Source of the DNA: Micrasema longulum
Taxonomy: Eukaryota; Arthropoda; Insecta; Trichoptera; Brachycentridae
Assembly: GCA_022494885.1 (NCBI GenBank)
Contig: JAGVSM010003452.1
Coordinates: forward strand, 62,001-126,000
Length of the DNA: 64,000 bases
Direction of reading: 5' to 3'
Shown: positions 31,256-42,500 of the stretch, one piece after another
How positions within the stretch are numbered: position 1 is the first letter of the stretch
How the letters are laid out: the number at the start of each line of letters is the position of its first letter
Translations under genes and position numbers: made by a program
Notes under the pieces: model-generated
Told to the model about the DNA's origin: nothing
The model's database searches: none
Seen by the model: the letters and a program-made list of their open reading frames with translations, nothing else

Positions 31256-32869
31256 ATTATCCTAATAACGTCCGGTCCCAATCGATTCAGAAAACTGGAG
31301 TTCTACTGCATCATAATATATTTATGTTCTACATGTTTTTGGTAATATATTTCTTTGGATTATGTGTAGTCAACCCAACTAGATACAATCCCTTTTATAG
31401 TCGATATTTTTAAAACTATACATCAGTTTGTATAAATTTATATTACATAAATATCTGGGCGTAAAGTATCAAAATACCACTCATGTCGTCGTCTCTCGGA
31501 AACATTCAAGAGGGCGATATTTATTTATGGTATTCGTTATTGAAGTGAAAACTTCTTGGGCGTACCGCGTTCCTGTGAATGGGTCTGATCCGTTACGAAG
31601 ACTGAACACGAGTCAATAGTCGTTGGCGAGTGTCTACATTGGTCATAGGAGAGAACGACATTTTACAATTCATTTCTCTAGGACGAATCTCTCGGCAGTG
31701 CGAGTCCAACATGGCCAGTTGACATTTTAGAACTGTATCAATTTCTAGCTATTATTTTCACAATTTCCGTTTCACTGTCTTCTTGTTTGTTGCCGATTTT
31801 TAAAAGAAATTTTCAACTCAGCTATTCCTATGTTTTTATTTGCAAATTATTTTTCTTTTTGTTTCTTATTTTTAAAACGATTGTCAGTACAATGTTTTCA
31901 CAAGACTAGAAGTCGAAAAAATGGACATTGTAAAATTTATTCTTAAACATTAAGGTAACTTAGGAACAGTTATGTATGTTTTACTTTATTATTGTGCAAG
32001 AAGGGGGGAAGTTTTCACAAACATGTTCTAAATATCAGTTCTGATAAAACACAATGCACACTAAAACAATAATACCTTTTTCAAATTGACGTAGAATTTT
32101 GAGGAAAAAGGCAGACTCATTTTGAAAACGCAAGAACATATTTTTATGTATTATAAAATTTCTGATGACTTTATCGGGTTTTTTGATATTTTGTTACGGT
32201 TCTGAAATATTTTTGGTCATTGTTATAATTAAGTCACAATATTTGGCACGCGGCAAGCTATTCCAGTGTTTTTCTTAAAATTCCCGATTTTTCTTTTGCG
32301 TAATTATAAAATTTAACGGCCATTGACAAAGAGTATTTATTTTATTTAGGAATATAAATATTTGTTATCTTTTACAGTGGGAATGCCACACTCTGTTTGG
32401 CCCAATTTAGGTGTTCCGACCCTTAAGTATTTTGGGCTAAAAAATAAATGTTTCGATAAAATTTATATTTCTCCTGCTGTTAAGTAAATAACAGCATTTA
32501 TCGATACTATTCCTGGCCGATTACCTTTCGTTTCCATCCTTCCTTTGACCCATCCTTATGGTACCTACCTAACATCAAGATAGAAGATATTCAAAATTAG
32601 AAGATTCGGATTTAGAACAAAAACAAAACAACATTTTTGACTTGACATATAATCGGATAAATAGTGGTTGGAATCGTCGCGCGTCGTGGAAAACATTGTC
32701 TCATTTTATAGTTCATTTTGTGATCCAGTGCCAGAAATTGAAGAACATTTAGATCATATTAAAGGTAGGTATTCATCCATGTACCTATTCCTTTCTCAAA
32801 TATTTCCCAATAACAAAATTGAATGAAATTCGATTTTCATTTACAGACCGCCTTTTCGTTAACACCTGC
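31256..32869. other. Long unassigned stretch
   Basis: About 31480-31730 is moderately richer in CG dinucleotides and 32690-32767 ends in AAAGGTAGGT, a donor-like site. Either could belong to an untranslated exon, but there is no coding support. The rest is AT-rich with no recognised feature. Confidence 0.3.
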
Positions 32870-32925
32870 AGCTACACAACTTCATAGCGCATGGGCGGTT
32901 GAAAATCTAGACCCTTTTAACAGTT
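32870..32925 (-). repeat. Inverted rep80 unit
   Basis: GCAGCTACACAACTTCATAG, CGCATGGGCGGTTGAAAATC, TAGAC is the complement of the rep80 core. Confidence 0.5.
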
Positions 32926-32967
32926 GATGTTTAAGTTCGAAATAATTTAAAAGTAAATTGAATTTAC

Positions 32968-33122
32968 ACTGTAATATTTCATTGTTCCCGGACTGGCGTA
33001 AGAAGCGCAAGGCCGATCATTTAACTTAATGTAACAGCTAATAAATAACGCTACATTTGAAATACCAATGTAGTGCCCTATGCACTACAGGGTGCGGGTA
33101 GAGACATGATGATGATGATGGA
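32968..33122 (+). mobile_element. SINE-A body and tail
   Basis: GTAATATTTCATTGTTCCCG, AAGAAGCGCAAGGCCGATCA, CAATGTAGTGCCCTATGCAC and a (GAT)n tail ATGATGATGATGG. Confidence 0.75.
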
Positions 33123-33274
33123 ATTTCATCTACATAATAATGGAAGCTAATATTACCAAACGTCTAGCAACTACAAAGCGCATTGACTAATGGAATTCTA
33201 GCAACTTATTTTAGTTTGAGAAGTGAACATGACGCAACGGCACAGTAAAGTAAACGATTTTATTTTATTTATTT

Positions 33275-33360
33275 ATTTTTGCACCACAACAGGCCAGGAG
33301 GCCCAATTGCAGTGGTGAATCACATCACGATAAAATACGAAACAAAATAATTTGACGTTA
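33275..33360 (-). mobile_element. SINE-E body fragment
   Basis: CACAACAGGCCAGGAGGCCC, AATTGCAGTGGTGAATCACA, TCACG matches the 5' flank of 30195-30347 (plus-strand order). An ATTTATTTATTT stretch lies just upstream. Confidence 0.5.
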
Positions 33361-33599
33361 AATAAATATAAAATTTACAGATTTCCAATGAGAGTTTTAC
33401 ATATTAGACATGTATATTGGGAGCAACTTTTTAAAAGTTTAAAACAAAATCTAAAAGTTATATCCTCTGCTTAATGTAGAACATCTCAAAAGGGTCTTAT
33501 AGTGTCTCTCTGTATTTTTTTGTTCAAGTGCTTTTTTACTTATTTAGTTAAGAAATTATTTACCTTTATTTTAATTTATCAATAAAAAGTTGTACAATT

Positions 33600-33800
33600 T
33601 TTCTTTCTCACATCATTGAGGAAGTTCAGTGCTACGGGAAATTCGATATAAAAAAATTCTTACACCCCGTAAAAATTAGAGGATTTCATTTATTGTACGG
33701 CAAGGTATCTTGAAAATGTCTAAAAAATATTTTCATGAAAACAAACTGCTTCAAATGACATCACAAGTTCTTCTAATGTTTACTCGATTTAAAACTTGAA
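33600..33800. repeat. Dispersed repeat C, copy 1
   Basis: GAGGAAGTTCAGTGCTACGG, AAAATTAGAGGATTTCATTT, TTGTACGGCAAGGTATCTTG and CAAGTTCTTCTAATGTTTAC match blocks at 55142-55310. Confidence 0.6.
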
Positions 33801-34711
33801 TTATCGCAAGATCTTAGAACGACGACGCCGTTTTGAAATTTCGGCGTTTAAGTATATATAGAAAAGAAAAAAGAAAACGGTTTTTGGGAAATAAAAAATT
33901 AAATATCATAACATTTGTCATTCTAATTTTATACAATTATTGCATAAATAAGTAAACATATTTAATACCAGGGAATCTATATAAAACTAGTTGATCAGAA
34001 AATGTATACGGAGCATCCTCTGGGCTGGTATTCCAAACGCCCTCGCGGCCGTATTATCTCTTGTATTTACATACAAAATACACGAGAAAAACTGTTTTAT
34101 CGTGCCGCGAGAGTGCTTCAGAATAGCACTCCTGTAGCTCAATCACAAATAACTATCGACGTGCTAATAAGCGACGTAATAACAATTTTTCACCATGGTT
34201 GTTTATCGTATTTGCGATCATAATGGAAATGAAAATATTCCAAAACTGATGTGTTTATTCATTTATTTATTATTTATCATGCTATTTATTGAATTTAGCT
34301 GGCAGTTGGTAAGCCAAATGTCAAGAGAAGCAGTGGCCATAGTTTTTGTAATTTAATTTTTACTTTTTTGTATTAGATACTCCTTACTATTTTGCAAATG
34401 CAATATATTGTATTATTTTTTATAGTAAACGCTGATTTTTCGCCAATGAACTATATTTTTTTACGAGGAAAACTAAATGAAAAAACCGACACGAGCGTTG
34501 ACTTAGAGATTACACTGGCGTTGACTTATGACTGCGATAACTTAAGCATGTTCATTATTGTTCATTGTGATCGCTTAAATGTTAAGCAAGTTTTTAAGCA
34601 CGTCGATAGTTATTTGTGATTGAGCTACTGGTTAGGATAGTCAAACATAAATACCTGAACGTCAACACTTTTAGTTTGCGACATTTCACGGTGGCGCTAA
34701 CATTGTTTTAT
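33801..34711. other. Unassigned DNA
   Basis: Open frames of about 70-75 codons at 34002-34223 and 34392-34619 have no recognisable domain, no splice context that helps, and AT-biased content. Confidence 0.3.
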
Positions 34712-35600
34712 TTTTTATTCCATGTCCGCTCCCTAGTTGGAGCATACGGTGTCCACAAAGATCCTCCACGCATCTCTGTCAGCTGCCAGCTCCTGTGCAT
34801 TCTCCCAAGTCAGGTTCGCGTCCCGTAATCTGACATGAACTGCCGACGAACAGTCAGCAGTGGACGTCCAGGACGTCGAGAACCTGATGCCTTGTAAAGT
34901 AAACAAGCATGGTTAAGGCTCTCAGGAGGCATCCGCAGCACATGGCTTAGCCAACCGTATCGCCTCCGCTTGATGACAGTTGTCACCGGAGTTTGCTGCG
35001 TCCGTTCTCTTATTACTTCATTCCTCACAAAGTCAAACCAACACACACCCAATATTCTTCTGAGACACCTATTCTCAAAACTCAGAATTTTGCTGCTTTC
35101 GGCCCTAGTGCCCAGGTGCCACGATTCGCATCCGTAGAGGAGAACGGGTGTTATGCAGGCATTATATAGGCGGCATTTGGTTTTCACTGAGTAAATATCC
35201 AATCTCCAGACAGCCTTCATACTATTAAATGTGGCGCCTGCTATTCCTAGCCGCACTTCCAGTTCTTTTTGAAAGCTGCCATTTTCCGTAACATGTACTC
35301 CCAGATATTTGAAACTCTCGACCCTTGCGATGACTTGGTTCGACAGAGTCAGAAGATTTAGGGCACCAGGGCATAAAGTGTTACACAGTACATGGGTTTT
35401 TGCTATATTGATTTTTAAACCCATGCATGCGGAGTACCTATTTAGGCCATCTACAGTGGCGTGAAGACCTCTGACTGAATCGTCAATTATATCCGCATCA
35501 TCGGCATACTCTAGGTTGCAGAGTTTTCGTAAGAAGAAGGTGGCTTTTCCTTGATCTAGTGTAATTGACTTCCTTAAGATGAAGTCCATGAGGAATATAA
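34712..35600 (-). pseudogene. RTE-2 reverse transcriptase fragment with YADD box
   Basis: The minus-strand frame 35589-34810 encodes 259 residues: LRKLCNLEYADDADIIDDSV (YADD catalytic box near residue 29), then GLHATVDGLNRYSACMGLKI, NIAKTHVLCN, VESFKYLGVHVTENGSF, NACITPVLLYGCESWHL, LRRILGVCWFDF, WLSHVLRMPPESLN and SRRPGRP. These are the palm-to-thumb and C-terminal motifs of an RTE-group polymerase. After a frame break the 3' end reads TWENAQELAADRDAWRIF, VDTVCSN, the usual closing motif (AADRDAWR..V). The RT fingers and endonuclease are absent, so this is a 5'-truncated copy. Shorter copies lie at 4030-4425 and 27985-28220. Confidence 0.85.
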
Positions 35601-35674
35601 AAAGATTCTAAAAGAGTCTTGATTAGTCTATAAAAAGTTTCCAATCTTCCTTTTTATATTCAATTCATGAATTG

Positions 35675-36066
35675 GACAATATTTGAGTTTGTTCTAATAT
35701 TTGTAGACAATAGATTGTATTTCGCCCCCTCGGGAGTCATTGATTAACATCAATCAACAAAACCAAATGGTCCAAGAAAAAGTTTGAAAATAGGAATTTT
35801 TTTTAGGTCTTGCCTAGTATGTAAAATAATCCGTCAGATGAATCTCTTCACAGCAATAAAGGTTTCAGCTTATTAACTTCACTAAAATCAACAAATGGAA
35901 GAATTGAAGAAATATGGATGTTCAAACTTAGGCAAAATGGTCAATGTTACACAGTAAGTAAAGTGGCCCCTTAAACCAGCCAATGACAGGTCATAAGCCT
36001 TGTGAATTCCTAGACTTCCATATTCCCTTCTTTAAAGTGTTCTCCATCCCTGTTGTAATTTGTTAA
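35675..36066. mobile_element. MITE-A, diverged full copy
   Basis: ACAATATTTGAGTTTGTTCT, TTGTAGACAATAGATTGTAT, TGCCTAGTATGTAAAATAAT, AAAGGTTTCAGCTTATTAAC, GGTCAATGTTACACAGTAAG, CCAGCCAATGACAGGTCATA and CCTGTTGTAATTTGTTAACA, in the family order from one outer end to the arm near the other. It abuts the protein relic at 36070. Confidence 0.75.
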
Positions 36067-36069
36067 CAT

Positions 36070-36783
36070 TAATTAGACCATCAATATTATAGCAGTTTAC
36101 CAAATCCACTTCCTGACTAAAATTTTGAGCAAAATGTTAATCTCTTGTTCTTTAATGTTAAATAGATGTTCCAGATTCCAAAAAATGTTTTTCTTTTAGA
36201 CTTGAACCAAGCAATTCTGCTTTTTCCTAAGTCAAATTAAAATCTCTCACTAAATCATTGAACTCGGCTTGTGTAAACAACTGTAGTTTTAAATTTTCTG
36301 GAGAACATTGGAACTCGTCATCAGTCATTTAACTCAGCTGACTTTCATTAGATTCTGGAGTGGACTGTAAAACATCGTCGATAGACTCGGGTAGCATAGG
36401 GACTGGATATTCCGGTCTATGTCCTACCGGCCGATCAGCTGAAGTAACGTTAGGATAAATAATTGCTTTCTTATTTTTAGAGTTATATCCAGAAACATCT
36501 ATGCTGCAAAAATAACGATTGTTTTAATGATTTTTTCGCTCTCTCCATACCATGGGTACTGTAAATCTAAAATTATTCTTCTCTTTCTTCTACCATTTCC
36601 TAAGATCTTCGACACAAACATAGAATTCATTTTTGTAGATTACCGATTTTTACACCAAAATATGTGAAGCATACTTTTTTTACAAAGTCGTTTATGTATG
36701 TTCAGTTGATGTTTTTTCATTACAAAGTTACTACATTTATAGCATAAAGCGTTAGGAGATTTTTTACAACCACGTTTATCCAT
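36070..36783 (-). pseudogene. Broken copy of a multicopy arthropod protein of unknown function
   Basis: Read from an ATG at 36783 down: MDKRGCKKSPNALCYKCSNF, VMKKHQLNI; after a frameshift NDFVKKVCFTYFGVKIGN; after another, FYVCVEDLR; then further on SGYNSKNKKAIIYPNVTSAD, RPVGHRPEYPVPMLPESIDD, VLQSTPESNESQLS, a stop, EFQCSPENLKLQLFTQAEFN, DLVRDFNLT, a stop and EKAELLGSSLKEKHF. I recognise the order (CxxC-rich start, FGVK, GYNSKNK, RPV..GP..PVP, FTQ.ELNDLVRDL.L.K..AELL.SRLKE) from a recurrent arthropod family usually left uncharacterised. At least three frame breaks and two stops make this copy dead. It is cut at its 3' end by MITE-A. Its function is not known to me. Confidence 0.65.
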
Positions 36784-37629
36784 ATTAAACTGTGAATAAA
36801 AAGCATATAGGTTAAACACTGCAATATAAGGTTATATTAACTGGATGAAAACAAACTGGGTAATTTATCAGAACTACCAACCTGATCACATTTGATATTA
36901 TTGCCAACTTTATAATATTTTTTTTCCATTTTAGTTAGTAAAATGTATTTTTATTGAAAATTGAAATATGAGAAATTGGTGGGTGATACGACTTTTTTTA
37001 CACATTAAATTACACAGAAATCAGCTAAAGTTATTGAAAAAGTTTTTTCATCGTTGGCCTGTGTAATTTTAACATATTCAATTTAAAACAGACGCTTCAA
37101 AAGAAATACAGTTGATTTTAACTTTTAAATACACAGATCATATTATTGTTTTATCAAAATGACCATACTTTTAGAAATTCATTGTCAAAATTAAGTATTA
37201 TTTTTTGAAGCGCACACACGCTAAATTTGCCGCTTAGGCGTGAGGTCAAGCACAAAAAACACGATGTACGAAAACACATAACGACATTTTAAGACATTTC
37301 AATGGCAAAACTGATGCAAATGTGACACAGTTGTTTGATCGTTGTCCTAGCATCAAAAAACAAAAAGAAGACGCGATGACAGTTCTAATCCGAAAATTCC
37401 GACCACCAAATGCGTAGCGCCAATTCGAAATGATTATGCAAATTGCTGCGAGTAGAGAGAGGAGGGGGGAGTGGGGAGTAAACCACCTGGGTATATTGAG
37501 TGGCACTCCGGTGAGTGCTGCATCTAGTGTACTAGTGTATACATATCGTTAGGATCGTAGAACAACGACGGATGTGCGAAAAATGGGACATTGTCTTTTT
37601 TTTATATTTAATATTGTTTTTTTTTTTTT
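36784..37629. other. Unassigned DNA
   Basis: An 86-codon minus-strand frame (37246-37506) has no recognised motifs. Otherwise AT-rich. Confidence 0.3.
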
Positions 37630-37833
37630 TAAAGGAATAACTCGCTAAGCTTCTAGTTTAGAGGCTTGTCAGCAGGTGAGATAGAGGGAATATGGAAGTA
37701 GGTAATGAAAAATACATCACAACACCTAGACCAATTGAGAAAAAATCTTTCGTGGATTCTTTTTGGCGGGAATCGAACCCGCGACGCCAGTTTCACAGTT
37801 GGCCGTCTAACCAAATGCGCCACGTTATGTAAA
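37630..37833 (-). mobile_element. SINE-B copy (tRNA-derived)
   Basis: The complement has the tRNA-like head TGGCGCATTTGGTTAGACGG then CGCGGGTTCGATTCCCGCC (37762-37780), and downstream AAGAATCCACGAAAGATTTT, GGTCTAGGTGTTGTGATGTA, TTCCATATTCCCTCTATCTC and ACCTGCTGACAAGCCTCTAA. The same order is found on the plus strand at 56522-56745. The complete A and B boxes suggest a recent, pol III-competent head, but the shared non-tRNA 3' body shows it is a SINE. Confidence 0.85.
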
Positions 37834-38189
37834 AGTTTTTTTTTCCAGGTTTGAAAATATACATACAGAGTCCATTATCTGCCTATACTACTACTACTAC
37901 TATAGTACCTACTCAGTATATAATACAACAGATAAATCAAGTCAATGTTTTAAATTAAAACTAAATATAAATAATTTTCACCTCTCCGGCTATCCCTATA
38001 CAAAAAAATATCAATCAATTGCTCCCTTGAAATGTGAAGGACACACAAACAAACAAACACACTTTTGATTTTTTTAAATTAGTATGGATTGATGGAACGG
38101 ATGAATCACTGAGGTAAAACATATATATTAATGGAATGGGTGGATATTTTTTTAATTTGAAATTACAAAACTTTAAATGCAATATAAAA
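37834..38189. other. Unassigned DNA
   Basis: No feature recognised. Confidence 0.3.
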
Positions 38190-38282
38190 CTAAAATAGTG
38201 TAAGCCACTCTCCAAACCCAAAAACTAGTCTCCTTTCGGAAAATTAAAGTTTTAACAAAGTTAATGTAAAAGTTGATTATTT
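38190..38282 (+). mobile_element. DAPH 3' UTR fragment
   Basis: TAGTGTAAGCCACTCTCCAA, AACTAGTCTCC and AATGTAAAAGTTGATTAT match the DAPH 3' UTR at 16200-16300. The larger non-LTR element begins at or just after its end, so the target was an old DAPH copy. Confidence 0.6.
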
Positions 38283-39583
38283 ATTTATTATATATACGAC
38301 CTAAGCTAATTACAACAGTTAAACCTCTCCGTACGAGTTTCGGCTTCAAGATTCCAGCTAGTGGATCTCGATCGGCACCAGGATCTCGTGATGCCTCGCC
38401 GAACCTTGGGGGGGAAAAGTTTTCTGAAACGTCATCGAATAGACAATTTCCAGTTGAGGAATCCACAGCTCTAATAGAGGCAGCTGTTAATTCATTGAAC
38501 TCAGTAAGCAAACTCAAGAAAGAGGTCCGCGAGCAGGTCCTGGCTTCTTTGAGGGGCCTTGAGAAGATCATTAAAAAACTGGCTACGACTGTAACAAATG
38601 AGTCCACAGCTAGTATTGTTAATATCGAGAGAGCTATCAAAGAACAGTCAGAACATATAGCCGCTCTGCCGAACCTTCATAAAAGGTTGGAGGATCTTAT
38701 TGGGGCTCAGAATGAGAAACTAGAGCTTATTAACAAAGCCGTTCCTCATCATCATCCAGTCGTTCCACCCCATCACCAAGTAAACACATCTGGATGGCCT
38801 AAACTTGGCTCGGCAATACGACCACTTTTAAGTTCGCACTCAATTATTGTATCTAGCAAAAACTTAAACAGTAGCAGCGAAGACATCTGCAACAATATAA
38901 GAAAGAGTGTAAACGTTCGAATGCAAGGTATAGGTATCCAAACGATGAAGAAAATCAACAAAGAGCGTGTCATTGTAAAGTTTCCCACTATTAAGGATAA
39001 AAATCTTATGCAAAACGAGATAAATAAATGCCCAAACCTGTTGGCAGTTGATGGCAAAAAGAAAAATCCCTTAATAATATTTAAAGGAGTTATCAAAGGA
39101 ATATCTGAAACAGATCTAAACGAGTCACTCGTAAAACAAAATTCCAGCTTTGTTATTAAAGATAAAATTAAAATATTGTACAACAAAAGACATAGAAACC
39201 CTCTTCTTGCCAATATAATTTGTGAGTGTTCACCAGACACGTGGTTAACTATAACATCTTCAGGCAAGGCCAACATCGGATACCAGAGGGTGACTGTCGA
39301 AGACGAGACACCCCTGGTGCAATGTTATTTCTGTATGGGATACGGACATACCCAAAAGTACTGCACAGGTGTATCTCGATGTGGTTATTGTGCGGAAGAC
39401 CATAATACCTGGAATTGTCCCAATAAAGGAGCAGAACAAACCTGCCACAACTGTATCAAGTTCAAAAAAGAGGCTAAACACAATGCGTTTAGTCATGACT
39501 GCCCAACAAGAATATATTTTGACTCGCTCAGCCGTGAAAATATAAACTACCCAAGCAGTTTCTCCCAGAACTACTTTTGTTAA
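38273..39583 (+). CDS. ORF1, gag-like zinc-knuckle protein of the non-LTR element
   Basis: The 436-codon frame ends with TAA (39581-39583). The N-terminal half has a helical, charged stretch (SVSKLKKEVREQVLASLRGL near residues 78-97; ESTASIVNIERAIKEQSEHI further on). A central part with VNVRMQGIGIQTMKK and IKGVIKGISETDLNESL resembles the RNA-binding region of such proteins. Three C-terminal zinc knuckles follow: CYFCMGYGHTQKYC (residues 351-364, CX2CX4HX4C), CGYCAEDHNTWNC and CHNCIKFKKEAKHNAFSHDC. ORF1 proteins bind the element RNA and chaperone nucleic acids. The first codons are written by the flanking DAPH sequence (MIIYLLY), and the next methionine is far inside, so the true start codon is probably lost or upstream of the truncation. 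Confidence 0.85.
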   Translation: MIIYLLYIRPKLITTVKPLRTSFGFKIPASGSRSAPGSRDASPNLGGEKFSETSSNRQFPVEESTALIEAAVNSLNSVSKLKKEVREQVLASLRGLEKIIKKLATTVTNESTASIVNIERAIKEQSEHIAALPNLHKRLEDLIGAQNEKLELINKAVPHHHPVVPPHHQVNTSGWPKLGSAIRPLLSSHSIIVSSKNLNSSSEDICNNIRKSVNVRMQGIGIQTMKKINKERVIVKFPTIKDKNLMQNEINKCPNLLAVDGKKKNPLIIFKGVIKGISETDLNESLVKQNSSFVIKDKIKILYNKRHRNPLLANIICECSPDTWLTITSSGKANIGYQRVTVEDETPLVQCYFCMGYGHTQKYCTGVSRCGYCAEDHNTWNCPNKGAEQTCHNCIKFKKEAKHNAFSHDCPTRIYFDSLSRENINYPSSFSQNYFC

Positions 39584-42500
39584 GCCAAGGATGAAAACAA
39601 CTCAAATAAAAGCAGCATTGGAAGTAATTTGCGTGTAATACAAATAAATCTACAAAGGTCAAAGGCGGCTACTTCTGAGTTTGAACAATTGAATAATAAT
39701 TTCGACGTGGCGCTTGTACAAGAACCTTACACGGGAAATAACGGAATCTGCTCTATCAAATGCCAAAAAATTTTTCAAGATACTAATGGGGCGTCACGGG
39801 AAAATCCTGTCAAATCTGCCATCATTATTTTCAACCCCCTACTGAAATCGGTCGGTATAAGTGAGTATATGAACAAATGTTTAGTTTTAGTGACTTTTCC
39901 TGCAAATAATGGTGCAACCTTTACAATTTGTTCCATATATATAACACCTTCCACTGACCCGGAAGTGTTGCTAAGGCCTCTTGAGATGTATTTACATTCG
40001 AAACCCGTGAAAATAATAATCGGTGGTGACCTAAATGCAAGAAGTACTTGGTGGGGTTGTCCTGAAAACAATTCACGAGGAAATCAAATAAATGATTTCG
40101 TAGCAGGCAATCATATGTTTATTGCAAACCAGGGAACCACGCCAACTTTTGAAACTACTAGGGGGTCCTTGGTTCTTAGCAGTATTATTGATGTGACGTT
40201 TGGTAATATGACAGAAAAAGTGTTTGACTGGTCTGTTAATCGTGCCGTCATTAGCTTGTCTGACCACAATGCAATAACCTTTAGAGTAAGCTTCCAAAAA
40301 GTGAGTGAAGGTCTTGAACGTAAAACTAGAAAATACAACACCAACAAAGCTGACTGGAACCAATTTACCGGAATTCTTATGAAAAAATTTATTGAATATG
40401 GTTTAAATGTTGATAACATTAACCAGATTTCATCCGAAAATGAGCTAGAAGGTGTCATTCATAACTATGAGGAATCAATCCGTGAATCATGTGAAGCTGC
40501 TATCCCTTCCTTGAAACAACAGACAAAAAATAAATCCAGTGCATGGTGGAATGATAACCTAAACGAACTGAAGGCAAACTTGCTTAAACTGAAACATAAA
40601 ATTAGGAACGCCAGTGATTTAAGAAGACCATTTCTAATTGAAAAGTTACTAGTGGATAGGGAGATATACAAAACAGCAATAGCAACAGCAAAAATATCTT
40701 CATGGGTCAAATTCTGCGAAAATATTGATAACCGAAATCCTTGGAATGGTGTACAGCAAATACTTTCAAATACTTCTAGGCACACCCCAAGCTCACTCAA
40801 AACTTCTGATGGCTACACGAAAACTCACAGGGAAACAGCCGAATTATTGCTGAACACTTTTTTCCCCGATGATAATTCCGATGATGATACAGATGAACAA
40901 AAGACCACTAGAATTGGTGCAAAATCTGCATGGAAAAATGAAATACCTGATGATCCACAAATTACTGAATTAGAAGTCACGAACTCTGTGTCATCTTTCA
41001 ATGCTAAAAAGGCACCAGGAGAAGATTTCTTTACTGCAGATATCTGCCATCGAGCCATCAACACGAATTTATCCATTTATCACAGTATTGTTAATAAATG
41101 CCTGATTATGGGATATTTTCCAAGAAAATGGAAAATCGCAAAAATTATCGTTATCCAAAAACCTGGAAAAGACCCAAGCGAACCGAAATCATATCGCCCT
41201 ATTGGGCTACTATCAATTTTTGGGAGAATCCTTGAAAAAATCATTTCCAAAAGAATCTTATGGCACTTCCATCAAAGAGAATTTATTTCATCATACCAAT
41301 TTGGATTTATGCCACAAAAAAGTACAACGGATGCACTAATGGAGGTGATTACACGAATAAATAGTAATACAAAAAACAAAATATCAACTGTTGTGATATC
41401 TTTGGATATCCAAGGAGCCTTTGACCATGCTTGGTGGCCCTACATTATTGAACAATTGAAAGAAGCTCAAATTCCTAAAAACTTGTATTATATAATTATA
41501 AGTTACCTTGGGGATCGTAATATCACATTGAGTATATCTGATAGTGTATGCTCTAAGAAAAATAATATAGGTTGTGTTCAAGGCTCCGTTCTCGGACCAC
41601 TGCTATGGAACGCCGTAGTTAACAAAGCCTTGAAAGTCAATAGTGAAAATCCAGATGTTCACATACAGGCATATGCCGACGACATTATTATTCTCATATC
41701 TGGCAATGACACTGACAAATTGGAATATGTGGGTAATGACACTCTTAATAAATTAGTAGAATGGGGACATCGAGCTCGACTAAACTTTGCACCGCAAAAA
41801 ACAAATGTCATGATCTGTACGAGACAACGTGGTATAACGCCTAAGTTTTACATGCAGGGACAAGCGTTACAAACTGTCTCAAACTTCAGATTCTTGGGAG
41901 TTGAGATCGACAGAAAATTGTCATGGAATGAACATATTAAATACCTTATATGCAAATCTACAAATTTATTTCAGCGGTTGACAAGAGCAACAAGATCTAC
42001 TTGGGGTTTGAATCCGAATATTTTAAGATGTATATATAATATGATAATAGTTCCTGTAATAACGTACGCAGCTGCCGTATGGGGTTCTGCGATAAAACGT
42101 AAAAAAAATATTTCAAAACTCAGATCCTTACAAAGACTATTTGCTATACAAATATGCAAGGGATATAGAACGATATCTTTTTATGCAGCTCTGATAATTG
42201 CAGATCTTGAGCCCATAGATCTCAAAATTGCTGAAATCGTGTCTTTGGATGAAACGAAACGTAGTGGAGTAAGCGAATTACTTCCAAATGACCGTGTATG
42301 TCAGCGCCGGGTTGAATATTGCTCACTACCACATCCCGCTAAGTGTGCTAATATACAAGTGAATCTAGAGGAAAATACAAATACGCTATCACTTACTCAA
42401 ACTAGCCTTATCCATATTTACACTGATGGCAGCAAACTGAACGGACATGTTGGAGCGGCCTTTGTTGTATACAAGGAACTTAGGGAGATAGACCAGCGAA

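Noticed and set aside
32690..32770. Possible untranslated first exon ending AAAG/GTAGGT.
   Set aside because: A donor-like site alone is weak; no promoter, coding sequence or matching acceptor could be tied to it.
34002..34828. Three open frames of 70-75 codons.
   Set aside because: Composition follows the AT-rich background and no motif was recognised.
38773..39276. Long minus-strand open frame (167 codons).
   Set aside because: It lies antisense to ORF1 of the non-LTR element and has no domain of its own.
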